A DNA stretch of 64,000 nucleotides from Pelobacter sp. (GCA_030824515.1 JAVBXN010000030.1:1-64000), one strand, 5' to 3'. Numbered from the stretch's first letter, positions 1-8,779 are shown. Numbers and translations: made by a program. The notes: a model not told the origin generated them from the letters alone.

Positions 1-98
1 ATCCACCAGCCGAAAAGGAAGGCCGTCTTCTTGTGATGAAGTTCCACGAAACGTGGGTCCTTGGCAATCTTTGCCCAATCATACTGTTTTTCTGCCAT
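1..98 (-). CDS. DUF485 membrane protein, N-terminal fragment (cut by window edge)
   Basis: Reading the minus strand from an ATG at 98 gives an open frame that runs off the left edge. It starts MAEKQYDWAKIAKDPRF and continues through a VELHHKK stretch into a hydrophobic segment, the usual opening of DUF485 (YjcH-like) proteins. A good ribosome site (AGGAG, 110-105) precedes the ATG. DUF485 proteins are small two-helix membrane proteins normally encoded just upstream of a sodium/acetate symporter of the SSS family, so such a symporter is expected outside the window. Only 32 residues are visible, so the family call rests on the N-terminus alone. Confidence 0.75.
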   Translation of the reverse strand, partial: MAEKQYDWAKIAKDPRFVELHHKKTAFLFGWW

Positions 99-709
99 TG
101 GTTACTCCTTTCTTAACGTGGTGTTTGCTGCTCACTTTTACCCGGCTACGTCACATGCTTTTTTCAACATGCTTTACTGTTTTAACCGTCCTGCGCCAGT
201 CTTTGTTATTCCTGTTAAGCTATTGTTTTATAATGAAGTAAAAACATTGTTACTACAAACTGTATTCCGCTTTTAATGCATGGTTAAAATTTAAACAATA
301 CAGCGTCACATGTCAATCAAAAAACTCATTTATAAAAAGATGGTATAAAATTAATTATAACAGTAAAAACAAAGTGTTATCCGTAAAAAATCCTTGAACT
401 AGCGTTGTGCTTCAAAATAAATCAACACCACGTTTAAAATATGTCGAATTATTTGTTGAAAAATTTGATGTGTGGTGGTTGGTGAAATTAAATGAGGACG
501 GCCATTGGCCGCCCCTGCGAGGTGCCATGTCGTGATTGTAACCGGAGTGCTGATGCAATCGCGGATTGTTTTCTTCTGTTGTGATATCAGCATGTTTATG
601 GCATATTTCCGCCTGTTTTTATCGGGTGTTGTCAGCGGACCGGTATTGGAATGCCGGCTGTGAGTTGAGGCAGGATTGTAATATATACTTAAGTTGAGTT
701 GTTGAGTAA
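99..709. other. AT-rich divergent intergenic region
   Basis: This 611-base gap separates the DUF485 gene from the histidine kinase gene. Short open frames here have no credible ribosome site or recognisable protein character. The only structure I see is a nine-base direct repeat CGTCACATG at 149-157 and 304-312, and AT-rich tracts at 280-365 that could hold promoters. I could not fix a promoter with confidence. Confidence 0.5.
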
Positions 710-2911
710 GTGGGCAAACGATATATGACTCTTTCCCAGCGCACCATACTTATAATTGTCAGCACCTTCTTCGCCCTGCTGTTTATCCTGGCGGCGACTT
801 CGGATGTTATCCTTCTCAGGAGTTTTGCTTCGCTTGAGCGTACTGTGCTGGCGGGCAATGTCCAGAAAATCAGGAACGAAATTGACGAGACTTTTGATGA
901 ATTGAACTCTTCTTCACGAGACATTGCCAATCAGTTTGCATCAACCGGAAATACTGGTTTATCCGGCAATCATATCCAGCAATTTGTTAATCACCATGTC
1001 GATGTGATCGCGATTTTATCGGCATCGGGTCGTGTGCTCTCTTCCCAGGCTGCAGATTTTCATAACCATAAGGCTGCGCAATTGTCGCGGGAGGATCTTG
1101 CCCAGCTTGCCAGGGTTCCGGCTCTGGCCTCGCGTATGCCAAGTGGAATTGTCAATGGCTTGATGCTGCTCGGGGACAAGCCGTTGCAACTGGTTATTCG
1201 ACCTGTCGCGGATGGAAAAACAATGATTCTGGTCGGCCGCTATCTGGATAAGGAAGAAATCAGGCGGGTTTCAAGGCTGACCGCGTTTCCGATCGAGCTG
1301 TTCACGTTGACTTCGGGCAACAGGGAAGCGGATGTTGTCAGTGCCCTGGCCGGGTTTGAAAACGGAGTCACCAATCCCAGCTGGGTTATCGATAACGACC
1401 GGATTGCGGGTTATTCACTGTTCAAGGATCTTTTCGGTCATCCGGTTCTGATTGCCAGAATCGTTGAACAGCGCATATTGTTTGCGCAGGGAAAGGCCGC
1501 CATAACCTATGTCATCCTGTCACTGTTTCTGGCCGGAGGTGTATTCTGCTGCGTTATGCTGTTTTTTGTCCGTGGCGCGATTTTGAAGCGAATTTTTTCA
1601 CTCAACAGAGCGGTAAGTAACCTGGGTGTGAATAGAAATGTCACCACCCGTTTGCCCATTTCCAGTGAGCAGGATGAGCTGGCGGATCTGGCCGGTACAA
1701 TCAACTCAATGCTGGATTCGCTGGAATCTTCAGAAAAAGAATTGCACGAAAGCGAGGAACGTTATCGCCTGCTCTTCGAACGTGCTCCGGACTCAATAAT
1801 CATTATCGGGCTTGAAGGCGGCGAAGCCGGCAGGATCATCTCCGCCAACAGGGCAGCTGCTGATCAGCATGGCTATAGTGTTGAAGAGTTGTGCCAGCTG
1901 GGTATATCCGATCTGAATACCGAGGAGAGCAACAGCATTGCCGGTGAGCTGGTCGGCAGGATCGCCGGTGGCGAGTGGGTGACACAGGAGGTCTGGCACT
2001 ACAAAAAAGACGGCTCAAAATTCCCGATCGAAATCCATGCCGGACTTGTAAGGATTCAGGGCCGCAATTATATTCTCGGTTTTGATCGGGACATAACCTC
2101 CCGCAAGCTGACTGAGGAGACGAACCGTATGTACCTTGACCGGATCCGCCAGTTGAACTCCGAATTGAGGAGTCAGGCAGCCGATCTTGCCGCCGCCAAC
2201 AGCGAGCTGGGGGCTTTCAATTATTCGGTTTCGCATGACATGCGCGGACCGCTGACCCGCATTTCGGGTTATTGCCAGCTTTTGCTGGATGATGAGTCGG
2301 GTATCGATTCCCAGGCCAGAACATATATTTCCCGCATTAATGATGCCGGATTGTGGCTGGGCGATATGATCGATTCCCTGCTGCTCCTGGCAAAGTTGTC
2401 TCGCGCCGAGTACACGCCCGACAGTGTAAACCTGAGTGATATTGCCGAATCGGTTGTGCAGGAGCTGCGCCTGAGCGAACCGGACAGGATGGTGCAAACC
2501 ACTATTGCTAAAGATGTCATAGCCGGTGGTGATGCTTGTCTTTTGAAGATCCTGATGACCAACCTGATCGGCAATGCCTGGAAATACAGTTCCCGTAACG
2601 CCGATGCGCTGATTGAGTTTGGAACATGCCAGACCGATTCCGTGCCGATATACTTTGTTCGGGACAACGGGGCTGGTTTTGATATGAAGCATGCGGACAA
2701 GCTTTTTAGTGTGTTCAGCCGACTCCACGACTCGTCCCAGTTCAGCGGAACCGGAATAGGGCTGGCCACGGTACAGCGCATAGTAAGCCGGCATGGCGGA
2801 CGTATCTGGGCCGAGGCCGAAACGGATCGTGGCGCCACTTTTTTCTTTACTCTGCAGCAGGATCCATCCCATTCCGATAACGGTGATAGATACGGTTGCG
2901 ATGGCTCTTGA
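710..2911 (+). CDS. Membrane sensor histidine kinase (CHASE4-like, HAMP, PAS)
   Basis: The 733-residue product has an N-terminal membrane segment (about 12-33), a periplasmic region to about 262 resembling CHASE4 sensors, a second membrane helix (263-287), a HAMP linker, a PAS domain (about 345-470), a phosphoacceptor H-box with SVSHDMRGPL (His about 509), and an ATPase domain with N-box NLIGNAWKYS, DNGAGF and GTGIGLAT motifs. It should autophosphorylate on His and pass phosphate to a response regulator. None is encoded next to it, so the partner is an orphan elsewhere. The start at 710 is GTG; an ATG five codons later at 725 is equally possible because neither has a strong ribosome site. The signal sensed cannot be read from the sequence. 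Confidence 0.85.
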   Translation: MGKRYMTLSQRTILIIVSTFFALLFILAATSDVILLRSFASLERTVLAGNVQKIRNEIDETFDELNSSSRDIANQFASTGNTGLSGNHIQQFVNHHVDVIAILSASGRVLSSQAADFHNHKAAQLSREDLAQLARVPALASRMPSGIVNGLMLLGDKPLQLVIRPVADGKTMILVGRYLDKEEIRRVSRLTAFPIELFTLTSGNREADVVSALAGFENGVTNPSWVIDNDRIAGYSLFKDLFGHPVLIARIVEQRILFAQGKAAITYVILSLFLAGGVFCCVMLFFVRGAILKRIFSLNRAVSNLGVNRNVTTRLPISSEQDELADLAGTINSMLDSLESSEKELHESEERYRLLFERAPDSIIIIGLEGGEAGRIISANRAAADQHGYSVEELCQLGISDLNTEESNSIAGELVGRIAGGEWVTQEVWHYKKDGSKFPIEIHAGLVRIQGRNYILGFDRDITSRKLTEETNRMYLDRIRQLNSELRSQAADLAAANSELGAFNYSVSHDMRGPLTRISGYCQLLLDDESGIDSQARTYISRINDAGLWLGDMIDSLLLLAKLSRAEYTPDSVNLSDIAESVVQELRLSEPDRMVQTTIAKDVIAGGDACLLKILMTNLIGNAWKYSSRNADALIEFGTCQTDSVPIYFVRDNGAGFDMKHADKLFSVFSRLHDSSQFSGTGIGLATVQRIVSRHGGRIWAEAETDRGATFFFTLQQDPSHSDNGDRYGCDGS

Positions 2912-3011
2912 CTGACTTTGTAGGTCTGTGTTACTGAAAATGCTTAAAATCAATTGGTTAGCATAAATTTGGTTTTATTTTCATATGATTCCATTTAGAT
3001 AGGAGGAAGTA

Positions 3012-4670
3012 ATGTCGAAACAGATCGAGTTGACGATAGGTGCGCTTCTGGATGACATGGCCCGGCGCTATCCCGACAACGAAGCGTTGGTGTACAACGA
3101 GCGCGGCCTGCGTTATACCTACAGGGAATTTAACGAGATTTGCCGTATTGTTGCCAAGGGGCTTATGCGGCTCGGAATTAAAAAGGGCGACAACATTTCC
3201 ATCTGGGCCTACAACGTCCCCGAATGGGTGATCCTGCAGTTTGCCTCCGCGAAAATCGGAGCGATTCTGGTCACCGTAAATACCAGTTACAAATCCGCCG
3301 AACTTGAATACATCCTCGACCAGTCCGATTCCACAACTCTTTTCATGGTCAAATCATTCAAAGACACCGACTATGTTGCCACCCTTAATACGGTGGTTCC
3401 GGAACTGGCCGATTCGAAGTCGGGCCCGTTGTCGTGTCCAAAATTGCCTTTTCTGAAACGGGTCGTGTTCATCGGTGACGGTACACCGTCAGGAATGCTC
3501 AATTTCACCGAGATTGTCGAAATGGGCAGGGATGTTCCCGATGCGGAGCTGAATGCAATCGAGGCTGGGCTGGATTGTCATGAAACCATCAACATGCAGT
3601 ACACTTCCGGAACGACCGGTTTTCCCAAGGGGGTCATGCTGACCCATTACAACCTGATCAACAACGGTTTCCAGATTGGCGAATGCATGAAGTTCACCGA
3701 AAAGGACCGACTCTGCATTCCGGTGCCGTTTTTCCACTGTTTCGGCAGCGTGCTGGCGGTGATGGCCTCCGTAAGCCATGCTACCGCAATGGTTCCGGTG
3801 GAAATATTCGACCCGCTCAAGGTGCTGCAGGCGATCGAAAAGGAGCGCTGTACCGCTGTCCACGGTGTCCCGACCATGTTCATCGCCGAACTGGAGCACC
3901 CGGACTTTGACAAATTCGACCTTACCAGCCTGAGAACCGGGATCATGGCCGGCTCCGTCTGTCCGATCGAAGTCATGAAACGGGTTGTCAGGGATATGCA
4001 CATTACCGAAATTACCAGTGTCTACGGTCAGACCGAATCTTCTCCCGGCATCACCCAGACCCGCACCGAGGATTCGATTGAACTGCGGGTGGCCACGGTT
4101 GGCCGCGCGCTTCCGGGCGCCGAAGTGAAGATCATCGACATCGAGAGCGGCGCAACCCTTCCGCCGGGCAAGCAGGGCGAGTTGTGCGCCCGCGGCTATA
4201 TGGTGATGAAGGGTTATTACAAGATGCCGGAGGAAACCTCCAAGGTGATAGACCCGGACGGTTGGTTGCATACCGGGGATCTGGCGATCATGGACGAGAA
4301 CGGCTATTGCAAGATCACCGGCCGCATCAAGCAGATGATCATTCGTGGCGGTGAGAACATCTATCCCAAGGAAATAGAGGAGTTCCTCTACACCCATCCC
4401 AAAATATCCGATGTCCAGATTTATGGCGTGCCGGACAGGAAGTACGGCGAACAGGTCATGGCCTCGATCATTCTCAAAAAGGGGCTGGAGATGGGTGAAG
4501 ACGAGGTCAGGGAGTTCTGCCGTGGCAAGATCGCCAACTACAAGATCCCCAAATACGTCAAGTTCGTCGATACTTTTCCCATGACCGCTTCCGGCAAGAT
4601 CCAGAAGTTCAAGATGCGGGACATGGCGATCAAGGAGCTGCTGTTGGAAGAGGAGTGCGAGAACGCCTGA
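3012..4670 (+). CDS. AMP-forming acyl-CoA synthetase
   Basis: This 552-residue adenylate-forming enzyme should activate a carboxylic acid with ATP and join it to CoA in the cytoplasm. Diagnostic motifs are the P-loop-like [11 protein letters not shown] (about 197-207), YGQTESSPG (about 337), the hinge segment [18 protein letters not shown] (about 436) and the catalytic lysine in ASGKIQK near 527. Length and motif spacing fit medium/long-chain fatty acid ligases (ACSF2/FadD-like) better than acetyl-CoA synthetases, which are longer. AGGAGGAAGTA precedes the ATG. The gene stands alone and ends in a strong terminator. Substrate chain length is not determined by the sequence. Confidence 0.9.
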   Translation: MSKQIELTIGALLDDMARRYPDNEALVYNERGLRYTYREFNEICRIVAKGLMRLGIKKGDNISIWAYNVPEWVILQFASAKIGAILVTVNTSYKSAELEYILDQSDSTTLFMVKSFKDTDYVATLNTVVPELADSKSGPLSCPKLPFLKRVVFIGDGTPSGMLNFTEIVEMGRDVPDAELNAIEAGLDCHETINMQYTSGTTGFPKGVMLTHYNLINNGFQIGECMKFTEKDRLCIPVPFFHCFGSVLAVMASVSHATAMVPVEIFDPLKVLQAIEKERCTAVHGVPTMFIAELEHPDFDKFDLTSLRTGIMAGSVCPIEVMKRVVRDMHITEITSVYGQTESSPGITQTRTEDSIELRVATVGRALPGAEVKIIDIESGATLPPGKQGELCARGYMVMKGYYKMPEETSKVIDPDGWLHTGDLAIMDENGYCKITGRIKQMIIRGGENIYPKEIEEFLYTHPKISDVQIYGVPDRKYGEQVMASIILKKGLEMGEDEVREFCRGKIANYKIPKYVKFVDTFPMTASGKIQKFKMRDMAIKELLLEEECENA

Positions 4671-4696
4671 CGGCTAGGCTGAATATGGATTGTCTG

Positions 4697-4730
4697 ACGC
4701 CGGAGGTGCTTACCTCCGGCGTTTTTTTTG
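4697..4730 (+). terminator. Rho-independent terminator of acyl-CoA synthetase gene
   Basis: A perfect 11-bp stem (ACGCCGGAGGT / ACCTCCGGCGT) with a 4-base loop is followed by eight T residues, 26 bases after the stop codon. Confidence 0.93.
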
Positions 4731-4750
4731 TGTAATAGTTCCGATGCTTT

Positions 4751-5332
4751 TCATGCCGTTTCCAGGCTCTTTTGGAATAAAATCCGTGCCGTCGGCATTT
4801 CTCCGCTGTCGCTTTCTTCCGAAAAGAGTATTTCGCCGGCTTGAGCTTCAAACAGCCGGACCAGTTCTCCGCGGCGAAGCAGGTATGAATGTTTGTGAGT
4901 CGCCAGCAGTTGCGGCGACTCCATAATCGTATCGAACAGAAGCAGTCCCCCCGGATTGAGCGCCTTCAGCTCTATCGGTATCAATTCCCTCAAAAGAAAA
5001 TTGAAATTCAGGATCAGGTCATAGCTTGCATTGATCTCGTAATGTTCCAGGTCTACCACCCTGAAATCAACTTCAACGCCCTCCATTCCAGCCCTGGCGG
5101 ACGCCTTTGCCAGGCCGACATCCGAAATGTCCAATCCTGTCACCCTGAACCCGTGGTGTGCCAGGAAGATGCTGTTCCTGCCCTCGCCACAGGCAATATC
5201 CAGCGCAGTCCCGCCCGGGGCGAGGAGCTTGATCCTTTCGATCTCGCGAGCAAGGAAAGGGGACGTGTGCTCTCCCAGGTAGAAACCTTCCGACTGATAG
5301 CGCAGATTCCATTTGATTCGATCTTCTTCCAA
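4751..5332 (-). CDS. Class I SAM-dependent methyltransferase (TehB-like)
   Basis: The product of about 193 residues is a small Rossmann-fold methyltransferase. It carries the SAM motif I ALDIACGEGRN (residues 43-53), a TGLDIS acidic-loop motif and a DLILNFNFLLREL motif IV region, and resembles the TehB/UbiE-like group that modifies small molecules. I chose a TTG start at 5332 because GGAGG lies four bases upstream and the protein then begins at the conserved EEDRIKWNLRY segment. The frame stays open to an ATG at 5410, but that would add a non-conserved leader and would run through the TTTGCA palindromes. It is transcribed divergently from the small-protein/MFS cassette. The substrate is unknown. 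Confidence 0.8.
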   Translation of the reverse strand: MEEDRIKWNLRYQSEGFYLGEHTSPFLAREIERIKLLAPGGTALDIACGEGRNSIFLAHHGFRVTGLDISDVGLAKASARAGMEGVEVDFRVVDLEHYEINASYDLILNFNFLLRELIPIELKALNPGGLLLFDTIMESPQLLATHKHSYLLRRGELVRLFEAQAGEILFSEESDSGEMPTARILFQKSLETA

Positions 5333-5348
5333 ACGTCCTCCAATTAGG

Positions 5349-5397
5349 TTTGCATTCTTGCAAATGTGCAAAAAAAACCGGTTTGCAATTGTGCAAA
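5349..5397. promoter_or_regulatory. Cluster of TTTGCA-N4-TGCAAA palindromes
   Basis: Two perfect palindromes with 6-base arms and 4-base spacers lie at 5349-5364 and 5382-5397. An overlapping third site with 5-base arms (TTGCA-N4-TGCAA) is at 5358-5371. The perfect sites are 33 bases apart, about three helical turns. They lie about 200-250 bases upstream of the sigma-54-type promoter at 5599 and just upstream of the divergent methyltransferase start. This is the layout expected of enhancer sites for a sigma-54 activator, or operators controlling both genes. The binding protein is unknown. Confidence 0.65.
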
Positions 5398-5506
5398 ACA
5401 TCTGCATCAATCTCTAACAGGCCGTTAACACAGAAAATATTATTATTTGCATGCGCTAATCCTGTGCTTCAGATCAGCCGGTCTTTAAGTGGGCATGGCA
5501 TTCATA

Positions 5507-5522
5507 TTTGCATGATTGCAAA
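5507..5522. promoter_or_regulatory. Additional TTTGCA-N4-TGCAAA palindrome
   Basis: A further perfect copy of the palindrome, with spacer TGAT, lies 125 bases (about 12 turns) from the copy at 5382 and about 77 bases upstream of the sigma-54 -24 element. A TTTGCA half site is also present at 5446-5451. Confidence 0.6.
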
Positions 5523-5598
5523 ACGTTGATCCGGTATTTTAAAGCACAAAGCATGTAACATACTGAAATGTTTGGGTGTTATTGCTTGTGGTTCCTGT

Positions 5599-5613
5599 TG
5601 GCACACACCGTGC
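5599..5613 (+). promoter_or_regulatory. Sigma-54 (-24/-12) promoter
   Basis: The sequence TGGCAC-N5-GTGC matches the RpoN consensus TGGCAC-N5-TTGC at nine of ten positions, with invariant GG (5600-5601) and GC (5612-5613) exactly ten bases apart. Transcription would start near 5625, leaving a leader of about 24 bases with an AGGAG ribosome site before the ATG at 5649. A TGTATACA palindrome (5614-5621) directly abuts the -12 element. Confidence 0.7.
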
Positions 5614-5648
5614 TGTATACAATGTCAGAATGGTTATATGAGGAGAAT

Positions 5649-5840
5649 ATGGGAACTTCCAGCATCTGTCCATTTTACGGCAAAAACGATGATTACTGTG
5701 ATGTCGGTTGCGGTTACATTTCGCCGCACGATGTGAACATGATAATCAGATACTGCAGCGGACGCCACATGGAATGCATCAAGTACATGGAGCTGGCCGA
5801 CCGCTTCCCCGGTGAACTTGACCATCTTGTAACAGGCTGA
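5649..5840 (+). CDS. Small cysteine-rich protein, first gene of the MFS cassette
   Basis: The 63-residue product has five cysteines (ICPFY, YCDVGCGY, YCSG, ECIK) and no signal peptide or membrane helix. The CxxxC pair with two flanking cysteines suggests metal or iron-sulfur binding, but I do not recognise a named family. The ATG at 5649 has a strong ribosome site (AGGAG, 5641-5645). An upstream in-frame ATG at 5622 is possible, but it would leave almost no leader after the sigma-54 promoter. It is the first gene of a run of five ending with an OFA-type transporter and may act as a cytoplasmic sensor or assembly partner; that role is inference. Confidence 0.65.
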   Translation: MGTSSICPFYGKNDDYCDVGCGYISPHDVNMIIRYCSGRHMECIKYMELADRFPGELDHLVTG

Positions 5841-5872
5841 TTCATACATAACATCTAAGAAAGGAGAAGACA

Positions 5873-5995
5873 ATGCTCTACAACCTGACACTCAATTTCA
5901 ATCAGTTTCACGCTGTCCTGGCACTTACGGTAACCACGTTGTTTATAGTAATTCTACTCGCAAAGGAGAAAAACGATGAGCGAAAGAGAGCTTGA
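5873..5995 (+). CDS. 40-residue single-helix membrane protein
   Basis: An ATG at 5873 preceded by AAGGAGAAGAC opens a 40-codon frame starting MLYNLTLNFNQFHAV, followed by a hydrophobic helix (about 14-30) and a charged tail (KEKNDERKRA). Its last 20 bases overlap the next gene, a sign of translational coupling. It is too short for most gene callers, but the ribosome site, helix design and overlap support it as a real membrane micropeptide of the cassette. No function is recognised. Confidence 0.6.
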   Translation: MLYNLTLNFNQFHAVLALTVTTLFIVILLAKEKNDERKRA

Positions 5996-6227
5996 ACTGC
6001 AGGCAAGACTTGAATACCTTGAGCGTCACACCTGGCGGAACAGCGCCATCTTGAGGGCTGTGGCAATGGTGGCCTTCACGGCCCTGATTGGAATCGTAGT
6101 CGCCTCTGGAGTTGTCGGTGGCGGTCGCGGCAGCCACTGGTCCGGCCCGGCCTGGAACACGATGTGGCTCTATGGCCTGTTTGCCGCTAACGCGGTATCA
6201 ATGTTCTGGACGACTCACAAGGAATAG
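5976..6227 (+). CDS. Small two-helix membrane protein
   Basis: The 83-residue product starts with a charged, probably helical cytoplasmic segment (SERELELQARLEYLERH), then has two hydrophobic helices (about 27-47 and 60-77) separated by a glycine-rich loop (GVVGGGRGSHW). AAAGGAG lies just upstream of the ATG and the start overlaps the preceding micropeptide gene. It lies 12 bases from the next gene. I do not recognise a family; it is probably a small subunit of the membrane complex encoded here. Confidence 0.65.
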   Translation: MSERELELQARLEYLERHTWRNSAILRAVAMVAFTALIGIVVASGVVGGGRGSHWSGPAWNTMWLYGLFAANAVSMFWTTHKE

Positions 6228-6239
6228 GGGGATACGAAA

Positions 6240-7289
6240 ATGCCAATGAAAATTTCCAATGCAATTCTTCTGCTGGTTGTCTGCGTAGTATGTGCAGCTT
6301 TCAGCATGCAGATTTTTGCCGGTCTCGACGAGATGATGGGTGATCAATACTGGACAGTGGACACAACCCAGGGCGATCATGGTTGGTATGCGATGGGCCT
6401 GCTGCCGCACGTAAAGAAAATGCCCAAGGATGAGGCAAAGGCGCTTAACACCGACGCCGATCCCAAAAACGATGTTGTCATTTACGCCCAGAGCGGCGAT
6501 TTTGCCGGTAAATCGGTCTATGGTATCTGTTTCGGCATTCCGCTGATCATGTATCTGATCTGGTTTGCCTTTATCATCGGATTTCCCGACAAGGTCGATC
6601 CCTATCTGCTGCCTCGCAAGATATTTACCATCGCAGTAATCATCGGTTGTTCAGTTGTAGCCAATCTTTTCCTGATGCGCATTGCCGGCGATTTCGCCCG
6701 CGATCCGATGTCCCGTATCGCCAACCTGGCCGGAAACCACGCCTCGTTGCTTTTCCACAATGCCGGGATCTGGTTTGCGATTCTCTTTTCCGCCCTCGGT
6801 ACTCACAACCATTCCTTCAATGAAGTTCAGGCGCCCGACAGTCGTCAATGGCATTCTCAAGCCAACGAGAAATTCAACTGGATGTTCTGTCTGCTGGGGG
6901 TTGTCACGGTGTTGGAAGTTGTACTTGTAAAGAACAAGCTTGCTCTGCCGGATGCCGCGGTTGACTATTCGGTCTGGATTATCTGGGTTGTGATCTTCAT
7001 GCGCATGTACGGCTTCTCTCCGAAATACTGGATCAAGCGTCCGACAGGAATTGCCATCATGGTAGTCGGAACCCTGTTGACCCTGCCGGTATTCTACATG
7101 CTGGAGCGCGTGACCGGGACTCTTGGCGCCGGCTTTGCTTCTCCGATTCTGGCCAAGGCTTTGGGAGCCGAGAATCAGAATATAGGTTTGTCGCTGATGA
7201 TTTCAATCTATCTAGTTTTCTGGATGGAGTTTGCTACCGCCATCCGTATGAACGGCCCGCTTAAAAAAGCGGTTGCCAAGCAACAATAA
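6240..7289 (+). CDS. Polytopic membrane protein of unknown family
   Basis: The 349-residue protein has about seven to eight predicted membrane helices: an N-terminal one (6-26), then a soluble loop of about 80 residues with several Trp and Asp, then a series of helices from about 98 to 340. The central stretch HASLLFHNAG followed by LGTHNHSFNE is histidine-rich and lies at helix ends, which could suit metal or heme binding, but no standard motif is complete. It is coupled upstream to the two small membrane proteins and lies 18 bases before an OFA-type carrier gene. I do not recognise the family, so a function would be guesswork. Confidence 0.7.
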   Translation: MPMKISNAILLLVVCVVCAAFSMQIFAGLDEMMGDQYWTVDTTQGDHGWYAMGLLPHVKKMPKDEAKALNTDADPKNDVVIYAQSGDFAGKSVYGICFGIPLIMYLIWFAFIIGFPDKVDPYLLPRKIFTIAVIIGCSVVANLFLMRIAGDFARDPMSRIANLAGNHASLLFHNAGIWFAILFSALGTHNHSFNEVQAPDSRQWHSQANEKFNWMFCLLGVVTVLEVVLVKNKLALPDAAVDYSVWIIWVVIFMRMYGFSPKYWIKRPTGIAIMVVGTLLTLPVFYMLERVTGTLGAGFASPILAKALGAENQNIGLSLMISIYLVFWMEFATAIRMNGPLKKAVAKQQ

Positions 7290-7307
7290 GCCAGGGGGGA
7301 AATAGAC

Positions 7308-8678
7308 ATGTCCGATATCAAGAACAGAGGTTGGCAGGTAGTCATAGCCGGCACCGGCATCAACCTGGCTTTGGGAGTACTTTACGCCTGGAGTATATTC
7401 AAAGGGGCCATCAAGGCCTCAATCGAAAAAGGTGGTCCGGGCGCTTTCCAGTGGGATATAGCTTCAATCAACGATCCCTATGCAGTTTGCTGTCTGACTT
7501 TTGCATTCGCAATGATCCTGGCAGGTAAATGCCAGGACAAGATCGGTCCGGCCAAAACCGCGTTGATCGGTGGTGTGCTGGTAGGGGCAGGATTCAGCCT
7601 GCTGGGTTTCTCGTCAAGCTATATAGCCTGGGTGGTTGGTTTCGGCATATTGGGTGGAGCCGGTTTCGGTTTCGGATATTCGGCGGCGACCCCTCCGGCC
7701 CTGAAGTGGTTCTCACCATCCAAGACCGGCCTGATTGCCGGAATCGTTGTGGGTGGATTCGGTCTGGCTCCGGTTTACATTGCACCGCTTTCATCCTGGC
7801 TTCTGGGCAAATTCGGGATCCAGTCGTCGATGCTGATTCTTGCCGCTGGTTTTGCGGTTGTGGTTTGCGGTCTGTCCTTCTTTGTTGTTAATCCTCCGGC
7901 TGGTTATGCACCGCCAGAACCTGCCAACCCCGGTCCGGTGGCCGCGCTGAATGCCGCCAAACCAAAAATCAATGCGGCTGCCAGCGAGATGCTGCGCTCC
8001 TACAAGTTCTATGTGCTCTGGCTGACCTATTTCATCGGCGCCGGCGCAGGCCTGATGGTAATCGGCAGCGTGGCCGGTCTGGCCAAAAAGAGTATGGGCC
8101 CGATGGCATTTGTGGCCGTGGCTATTATGGCGGTCGGTAACGCAGCTGGCCGTGTTGTTGCCGGGGTGTTGTCGGACAAGATCGGCCGCCGCGCAACCCT
8201 GTTTATCATGCTTTCCTTCCAGGCCGTGTTGATGTTTGCCGCTATGCCGGTGATCTCTACGAATAATGCCGTATTGCTGGTTGTTCTGGCTACGTTTATC
8301 GGTTTCAACTACGGTTCCAACCTGGCCCTGTTCCCGTCATTCTCCAAGGATTACTGGGGAGTCAAGAACTACGGCATGAACTATGGCATCCTGTTCAGTG
8401 CCTGGGGTGTGGGTGGTTTCGTAATGGGCAAGGTTTCCGAAATGTTGAACGCCCAACCGGGTGGCATGTCAAAATCATTCATGCTCTCCGGCGCGCTGCT
8501 GGCTGCCGGCGCCGCATTGACGATCTTCCTGGCCGAGCTCAAGCCGGCAACGGAAGGTCAGGAAGAACCCTCGCAATGGAAAGAGTTCTGGGCCGAATTC
8601 ATGCTGGGCGCCAAGGTTTTTGCCGGATATGAGCAGGCACAGGTTCGCATCCCGAGAGAGGCTACCGTTACAAGATAG
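7308..8678 (+). CDS. MFS carrier of the oxalate/formate antiporter (OFA) family
   Basis: The 456-residue protein has the 12-helix pattern of the major facilitator superfamily. The start GWQVVIAGTGINLALGVLYAWS and the following ICL-type segment KCQDKIGPAKTALIGG are typical of the OFA family, which moves small carboxylates such as oxalate, formate, lactate or pyruvate across the inner membrane. A matching second-half loop is SDKIGRRATLF. It is the last gene of the cassette and ends before a strong hairpin terminator. The substrate is not readable; co-transcription with four small or unknown membrane proteins is unusual for a carrier that normally acts alone. Confidence 0.85.
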   Translation: MSDIKNRGWQVVIAGTGINLALGVLYAWSIFKGAIKASIEKGGPGAFQWDIASINDPYAVCCLTFAFAMILAGKCQDKIGPAKTALIGGVLVGAGFSLLGFSSSYIAWVVGFGILGGAGFGFGYSAATPPALKWFSPSKTGLIAGIVVGGFGLAPVYIAPLSSWLLGKFGIQSSMLILAAGFAVVVCGLSFFVVNPPAGYAPPEPANPGPVAALNAAKPKINAAASEMLRSYKFYVLWLTYFIGAGAGLMVIGSVAGLAKKSMGPMAFVAVAIMAVGNAAGRVVAGVLSDKIGRRATLFIMLSFQAVLMFAAMPVISTNNAVLLVVLATFIGFNYGSNLALFPSFSKDYWGVKNYGMNYGILFSAWGVGGFVMGKVSEMLNAQPGGMSKSFMLSGALLAAGAALTIFLAELKPATEGQEEPSQWKEFWAEFMLGAKVFAGYEQAQVRIPREATVTR

Positions 8679-8779
8679 CCTGTCCGCGTGATCCGCCGGT
8701 CATCCGCCGCCGTCGGGTCTGAAGCATCGAGGTGGACATTTACCATAGCCAATCGGCACTGTTTTCTGCCAAAAACAGG

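Larger units (their letters stand above)
5333..5648. other. Divergent regulatory region
   Basis: This 316-base gap between the methyltransferase and the small-protein/MFS cassette holds several TTTGCA-N4-TGCAAA palindromes, a sigma-54-type promoter and a TGTATACA palindrome, each listed separately. The frame from 5568 to 5648 is open but I read it as leader, because a strong ribosome site supports the ATG at 5649. Confidence 0.7.

Noticed and set aside
53-276. Two short plus-strand frames at the left edge
   Set aside because: They overlap the start and ribosome site of the DUF485 gene on the other strand and lack a ribosome site of their own.
2015-2953. Minus-strand frame (312 codons) opposite the histidine kinase
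   Set aside because: No recognisable domains, no ribosome site, and complete overlap with a well-conserved kinase core.
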